A stretch of 10,252 nt of DNA from Cyclostephanos tholiformis (taxonomy: Eukaryota > Bacillariophyta > Thalassiosirophyceae > Thalassiosirales > Thalassiosiraceae), in assembly GCA_036939975.1 (NCBI GenBank), contig JALLPB010001328.1, forward strand, positions 1-10,252, in the 5' to 3' direction. Positions 5,473 through 10,252 of the stretch are shown piece after piece. How positions within the stretch are numbered: position 1 is the first letter of the stretch; each line of letters begins with the position of its first letter. Below the pieces are notes generated by a model. It was not told the origin of the DNA. It worked only from the letters and a program-made list of their open reading frames with translations, and did not search any database. A program made the position numbers and the translations under genes.

Positions 5473-7720
5473 AATTAACAGATGAATGGCTCAGAACAAA
5501 ACAACCACCCATAGGATACAAGCGGTATTATGAACTGTTATTTCTCGTCAAATCAGAAAGTGACAATGACCACGTTTGTGTTAGTTTCTTTGAAGGAATG
5601 CATCGACATGCAGCAATAATCATGGGTCTTCTTTGTTCAGATTTTGACTATGAGTCCAATGAACTGAAGCCAGGATCACTAACTTTGGAGAAATTGAAAA
5701 ATGACAGTAAAGTGATGAACTTCAAGAATCCAAAAACACTGTAGGTGAACACTTGGACATGATATTTTCAGAGGAATACAAAGCACCTATGTTTCATACT
5801 GATTTTAACATTTCAGCATATGTTCTGACAGATACAAGTTTAGATGCAAGTGAGTTGATCAATGCGGCAAAACTTCAAAGTGTGTGGATATCAAACTTCA
5901 AGATTAGTTCTGCAACCATGACTATATCAAAACTACTTGCAAACTGGCTGGAACAAACATTGAATCACACCACCATAAGTACCAGAAAACAATCAAATTA
6001 CCGTCTGGCTTTGGGAACATCTAAACATAACATGAAATATCAAGAAGGTGCTACAGTAGAGAGTTATAACAAAGTAATTTCGAAGTACAATGGAAACGAC
6101 CAAATCTGTTATGAATACCCATCCTGCCTTCAAGGACATTCTTGGGATGCAGACATAAAAAACCCATTCGACTTAAATACAAGGAAAGACTTCTTGAACA
6201 ACATCTCTCTTACTAAAATGAACCGCCCTATGCCATTACATTCCAACATTTGACAACCAATGTTGGACCAGTTGGACAAAAAGATGGAAGAAAGATTGAT
6301 GCAAGGTATTACAATGGATATTTAATTGTCCCTGGAATTGTTTACCATATTGCCGCAAAAGTAACAAACAGTATCGTGACTGATCGCTATGGGAACCCAT
6401 TCGAAATGGGTATCATCAATTTTGGTACACGATTTGGAACTTATATGCGCAAAGCTCCGTACCTAAAAGCTTTGGATACTATTGATTTGGGAGCAAGTGT
6501 CAATCATGAAATATTTTTGGACACACTAAGTAAGTGCAAAAAATAGACAACGAATTCCAATTTGGAATTTATCGTTTCTGGCAGTTACACATTGCTCATG
6601 TGAATTATGTCTTACTTTGCTTCTATCGTAATTTAACTCAAAACTTAGATGCGCTTTCGTGGTATACTTATGATGCTGCAAATATAATATCAACAACAAA
6701 CATTTCTAAAAGGAAATCTGAGATTGATGATAGAGGAGCATTCAATGTATTTCAGGAATTGATACATTCTTGGGTTGGATACGAACTAGTCAAAGTTTTA
6801 CAAAGTTTTGGACTCACTCCAATAATTTGTGAAGAACTAGAACAGTGGTCGCCAGATTGATTTCATGTTTTTACTTACATCGGTGACAAAAAACGGGAAA
6901 CATACAAAAAAGAAGCTGACTGTGTCTTGACAATTCTCTTCTCGAAGACTCTACACAATTGTTACTTTGCAAAATTGCCATTTGGAAGCAAGGCCAACTT
7001 TGAAAAAATGCCAAACGCTATATTACCGTTGGTAGTTTTAACCTGGTTGAGGCAACTTCAAGAATATTTTTTGAGATAAATGACAGGAAAGAAGCGGCAG
7101 ACTGGAATAAACACAGAAAGTATTGTGCCGTAAAAGCCAGTCTGGTGTCAAAAGATTCTCCGCTAGACAGTGTGCATATGATGAAGGCTAACAGTACATC
7201 ATATGTCAAGATTGATTCTTTTGAATATATCAAACCCAACCATGCAAACAATACCAAAGTCATAAAATCCCTTGAAGAGTGGGCCTCCAATATATTGTAT
7301 CGAAACAATGATGACTATGTCATAAACATTGCTAAAACTGACAAAGAAACACAAAAATGTTTCAGAAGAACCGAAAAACGTCGGACTCAGTATAACATGA
7401 CTGGCATATCCTACACCAGCAGAACACAAAGGTAAATCCGATGATGAAATGTTTTTGAAAATTAGTACCTACGTGAACTGTTAGTGAAAAAGTCAAAAAA
7501 GACAAAGTCTAATAACAAAAATATAGATTCGCTCAACCGTGCCAACAACATGGCTGCATGTCTTGTTGCATGGTACAAAAAGACCTCAGATTCTGAATTT
7601 GCAACGTTTGGAAAAATGTTCGACCACCTCAAGAACATAAAACGAGATGAGAAACAAATAGGCAACGAGTCTAGTGAAGAATATGAAGACTCCGATGATG
7701 AGTCAAGTCTCGACAATTAA
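5473..7720 (+). pseudogene. Unrecognised large protein, fragmented coding remnant, 5' end cut off by E1
   Basis: Protein-like reading continues over about 2.2 kb through several plus-strand frames. 5473-5740: LTDEWLRTKQPP...EGMHRHAAIIMGLLCSDF. 5741-6228: from VGEHLDMIF to KMNRP. 6229-6540: TFQHLTTNVGPVG... to KCK. 6541-7070: from IDNEFQFGIYRFWQ, across one TGA at 6858-6860, to LRQLQEYF. From 7073: EINDRKEAADWNKH... to TQR. After two more shifts near 7430 and 7480 comes a basic then acidic tail ending DDESSLDN at 7720. I do not recognise the family. EGMHRHAA (5592-5615) resembles the DGxHR-A pattern of DGQHR/ParB-like proteins, which is only suggestive. The real N-terminus is missing: upstream codons back to 5400 are LTR sequence. 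The AT-rich composition contrasts with the Copia elements. Confidence 0.65.
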
Positions 7721-7821
7721 TTCCATTTTGGAATATATTGTCTATGTTTAATTTTTAATTTGTCAAAGAAAACTTTCTACGTAACTGATGTACATGCTTT
7801 AGATTTGGAAATTTATGGAGC
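7721..7821. other. Short AT-rich gap between two convergent coding remnants
   Basis: It lies between the end of the plus-strand remnant (7720) and the end of the minus-strand remnant (7822). It holds only AT-rich 3' flanking sequence. A short tandem repeat, GAGCTCACAGG (7818-7828 and 7829-7839, then GAGCTT), overlaps its right end and forms the last codons of the minus-strand remnant. Confidence 0.5.
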
Positions 7822-8506
7822 TCACAGGGAGCTCACAGGGAGCTTGTCGCAGTTGCGGTTATTACAGGTGAACTTATATAATTCTTCTTGAAGTGCCTTG
7901 AAAGACGAGCCATTAGGAGTTTTTTCTGGCTTAAAAAATCTTTTTCTCATTTTTTCAAAAACTTTACAATGAAACTTTACAGAAAAATGTGAATTGGTTG
8001 ATTCACCGACAGAGAATATATTTGTAATTGAAATAACTTCTTCGTCTTCCACTAGTGTAGAGGTCTTTTTACCCAGTTTTGTAGCTTGGTACAAAGGTTC
8101 CATATTGTGCGACCACAAATGTATATTTACAGTGGCAGTATGCATATTAACACTAACAAGATACTGACCAGATTGTTTGTTGAAATCCTGTATTTTTCCT
8201 GTCAATCCATTGATATTATAGCTATCAGGACAGGCCACCACTACAACATCTAAATTACTCTTGTCTTGATAATTTTTTGGAACAGACAAACTGCTCCTTT
8301 GTAAATATATAACCTGAGTGGATGATTAGTCTTCATTGACTGCTGTGAATTGAAATTGGTAGGTAAATGACCACCAATAACAAGAGCTGCTTCAATGTAC
8401 CAAACTAATCCACATACAATTGATTCTTGAAAGTAAGCAAGACGTGACCAGTATAGAACCCAATTTTGTAACGACAAATTTGATGGTCTAATTGTATATA
8501 ATGACC
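7822..8506 (-). pseudogene. Unrecognised protein with a short beta-rich (KOW/Tudor-like) motif; one frame break
   Basis: The main piece is 155 codons from the ATG at 8289 (MSVPKNYQDKSNLDVVVV) to TGA at 7824-7822. Residues about 28-65 read GLTGKIQDFNKQSGQYLVSV and, a little later, LWSHNMEPLYQ. This matches the pattern G-x-x-G-x-V/I...D/N...G-x-Y-x-V...N-x-x-P-L of a small beta-barrel-like segment common in algal proteins. Its molecular role is unclear. Upstream, another frame (8506-8280) encodes NWVLYWSRLAYFQESIVCG and KTNHPLRLYIYKGAVCLFQ, which would join the main piece by a one-base loss at the run of six A on the coding strand (8273-8278). TTTTCAG just before 8506 could be a splice acceptor, so an exon boundary is possible there. 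It could also be a functional gene if the run was misread. Confidence 0.5.
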
Positions 8507-8509
8507 CTG

Positions 8510-9500
8510 AAAAGATGATTTTAAAAGAATGAATGTGTCATTAGAAAGAACAGTATTAATTAATCATTCAATATCAATATTAGAAGCTTTCCAAAACAAT
8601 AACAGACAATTCCATCGCCAATGTTTTCAAGATAATTGACCATTTGGAATAAAATTGCTTCTTCATATCAATTACATGACCTAACAGTGTAAGATTTTTC
8701 AAGCAGTCTTGTTACATCTTGAGTAGTCTTGTTAGTAGAATGTCAATTCTAACAACATTGCTTCAAATATCTTGAACTAGAACATTAACCTAACCCCAAA
8801 CTTGATGTCTAACAAAAAATAATAGTGCGTGATTTTTTTCTTAAATGGAAAAATTTCCTGAATATAACATGTCTACTCACTTGACGAACATTTTTTTTTT
8901 GATAAGTGTTCCAATGAGTAGGTAAAGAACCTTATTCAAACATCTTGTTTAATATAATTTTCAAACCAGATTCTAAATTCCTTTAACTTCCTGTAACCAA
9001 ATTATTATTAAAGTTAAAACAAATACGAATGTCAATATCAAACTTTAGTAAATTGAAACTTTTCAGCAATAAAATGCATAAACTGACTTACCCGTACATA
9101 ATTACTTTCCTAGTAAATTTTTCCACATTTGAAAAATTTCCTGACTATAGAAAGGAAACTCATTTGAATTTTTCTTCTATGATGTTCCAATCAGGAAGAT
9201 TGTTCTTGGATGTGAAGTTTTGGTAGCAATACTTAAGAAGGCTCCCCTTCTTAGAGCTTCCACGTGGCCATTTGGCAATATGGTGACTTACTCTTCGGCG
9301 ATTCCCGCCATTTCAGCTCTCTAAAATTTGGTTAGAAATGCCCCAAATTTTGTCAGAGTCGCCCTCACAAAATAGTCGTTTGCGCTCCTCTGGCACATCT
9401 TGCATCAAAGAATTCTCTCTGCTTTGCTCGCTAGTGTAGTGATAACACTTCTAGCTCACAATTTCCTGCTCTAGAGAGATTCTTTGTGTCTTCGTTCCTA
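8510..9500. other. Roughly 1 kb without a convincing gene
   Basis: AT-rich with frequent stops on both strands. A 65-codon plus-strand frame (9029-9226) is low-complexity, K/F/S-rich and lacks any recognisable pattern. Small structures seen: the direct repeat AGTCTTGTTA (8705-8714, 8725-8734); an inverted repeat TTGTTAG/CTAACAA (8729-8735, 8749-8755); a T10 run (8891-8900); and GAAAAATTTCCTGA twice (8848-8861, 9131-9144). Positions 9240-9500 are somewhat richer in G+C and look like a different compositional patch. No tRNA or other RNA gene was recognised. Confidence 0.6.
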
Positions 9501-9507
9501 TTCATCT

Positions 9508-10212
9508 TTAAGAATAACCGATCTCAGTTTCGGACAGATCAGTCCAGTTTCTGAACCCCATTACATCCTTGAGAATACAAACGATGTCGTCATCCACCAT
9601 AAACTGGTTCAAATGAGTTTCAATCTTGAGGGAATAGCCATCTTTAAAAGCAGCATGAACTGATTTCAATATTATCTCCTCACTTGCTTCCTGACTGTTA
9701 TATTCCCCCATCATATAGTTGACAATTGGTACTTAATTTTCTTCACAGTACCTCCATACAAGTTTACCCAATGAATTACGAGTACGAGCCTTCATAGCCC
9801 ATACCCAAAGCACTGTTTTCTGTTTCAGATGAGTCACAACCACACACAAAAGACATTCTTGGATCAGTTTTAGTTTTTCCGTTCTTTTTCATAATGCGCT
9901 TTCATATGGATTCTGCACCAAACTCAACCTTACGGATATTAATATCCATGTAGCTTGTACTGTGAATGACATCTTCATGTCTGAACTTCAAAAAAGTCAA
10001 TACTGATTTCACATAGTCTCTCATGAAATTAGATTTCAAGAACCATGCTTCATGTTTGCCATAAATAACAGACCAATATGTCATACCAGACCTCATATTT
10101 TTGAATGGTCCTGACACAAAAATGTCAATTGGTTTTAAAAGGATACGCCTACATTATGGTAGAAGATCAATGGCCGTGGCCGCCGCGGTGTCTCATCAGA
10201 GGCCGCGGCTAT
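9508..10212 (-). pseudogene. Unrecognised protein, fragmented coding remnant near the right edge
   Basis: Read leftwards from 10212. An Arg/Pro-rich piece (DETPRRPRPLIFYHNV, ending near 10155) would pass by a one-base loss into RILLKPIDIFVSGPFKNMRS and YGKHEAWFLKSNFMRDYVKS, then SYMDINIRKVEFGAESI, which ends at TGA 9904-9902. A third stretch (9888-9736) reads CVVVTHLKQKTVLWVWAMKA then RTRNSLGKLVWRYCEEN, and is followed after TAA 9735-9733 in the same frame by VPIVNYMMGEYNSQEASEE and LNQFMVDDDIVCILKDVMGF, to TAA 9510-9508. The pieces look like one continuous globular protein, broken by two frame shifts and at least one internal stop. I do not recognise the family. It may continue beyond 10252, but the frame is closed at 10213-10215. 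Confidence 0.55.
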
Positions 10213-10252
10213 TCAGTCAAGTCTAAATAATAATTACAGTCGAATGTCGATT

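Noticed and set aside
5400..5744. Plus-strand gene starting at 5400 (MFNSFTIELVHKIMRWEQ)
   Set aside because: The first 24 codons are antisense LTR sequence of E1. The protein-like part begins only at 5473, so this start is an accident of the insertion.
5740..7080. Programmed -1 frameshifting in the unknown plus-strand gene
   Set aside because: Several shifts in a row plus an in-frame TGA (6858-6860) would be needed. No canonical slippery heptamer with a downstream fold is evident, so decay or read error is simpler.
9029..9226. 65-codon plus-strand frame as a small gene
   Set aside because: It is low-complexity and AT-driven, with no motif, no clear promoter and no homology I can name.
8500..9500. 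tRNA, CRISPR or other RNA gene in the gene-free stretch
   Set aside because: No cloverleaf-like boxes and no regularly spaced repeats were found. The few short repeats are isolated and AT-rich.

Overview
This is a eukaryotic, repeat-rich window, most likely from a diatom or a related stramenopile. The main reason is a pair of minus-strand Ty1/Copia-type retrotransposons. Their Gag, zinc-knuckle, aspartic-protease and pre-integrase segments read like the Copia-like (CoDi) elements common in diatom genomes; this match is from memory of the family, not from a search. No bacterial gene organisation, CRISPR array or rRNA is visible.

Positions 1-5472 are relatively GC-rich and hold two nested or adjacent Copia copies, both read right to left. 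Copy E1 (about 5472 to 3550) runs LTR, primer-binding site, gag, zinc knuckle, protease, and is 3'-truncated. It carries nonsense codons, a deletion of the Gag coiled coil and an in-frame deletion of the protease active site. A 74-bp linker of unknown origin follows. Copy E2 (3475 to beyond the left edge) starts with its own 116-bp LTR. It contains a near-complete gag, followed by a tandem duplication of the gag-C / zinc-knuckle / protease module. The inner module (B) is broken. The outer module (A) is open and leads into the pre-integrase region and off the window. The two LTRs have equal length and differ at only 5 of 116 positions.

Positions 5473-10252 are AT-rich and look like older sequence into which E1 inserted. 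A long plus-strand coding remnant (5473-7720) of an unrecognised protein family carries an EGMHRHAA motif. It is cut at its 5' side by the E1 LTR and broken by several frame shifts and stops. A minus-strand remnant (8506-7822) has a short beta-rich motif seen in many algal proteins. Positions 8510-9500 hold no convincing gene. A further minus-strand coding remnant (10212-9508) runs towards the right edge. Most frame breaks in this half are one-base losses, some at runs of six A or T, so either decay or under-called homopolymers in the assembly could explain them.

No intact cellular pathway can be assembled from these genes. The informative content is the retrotransposon's structure (possible self-complementary primer site, conserved gag/pol stop, modular duplication), a CpG-decay signature in E1, and two unrecognised gene families.
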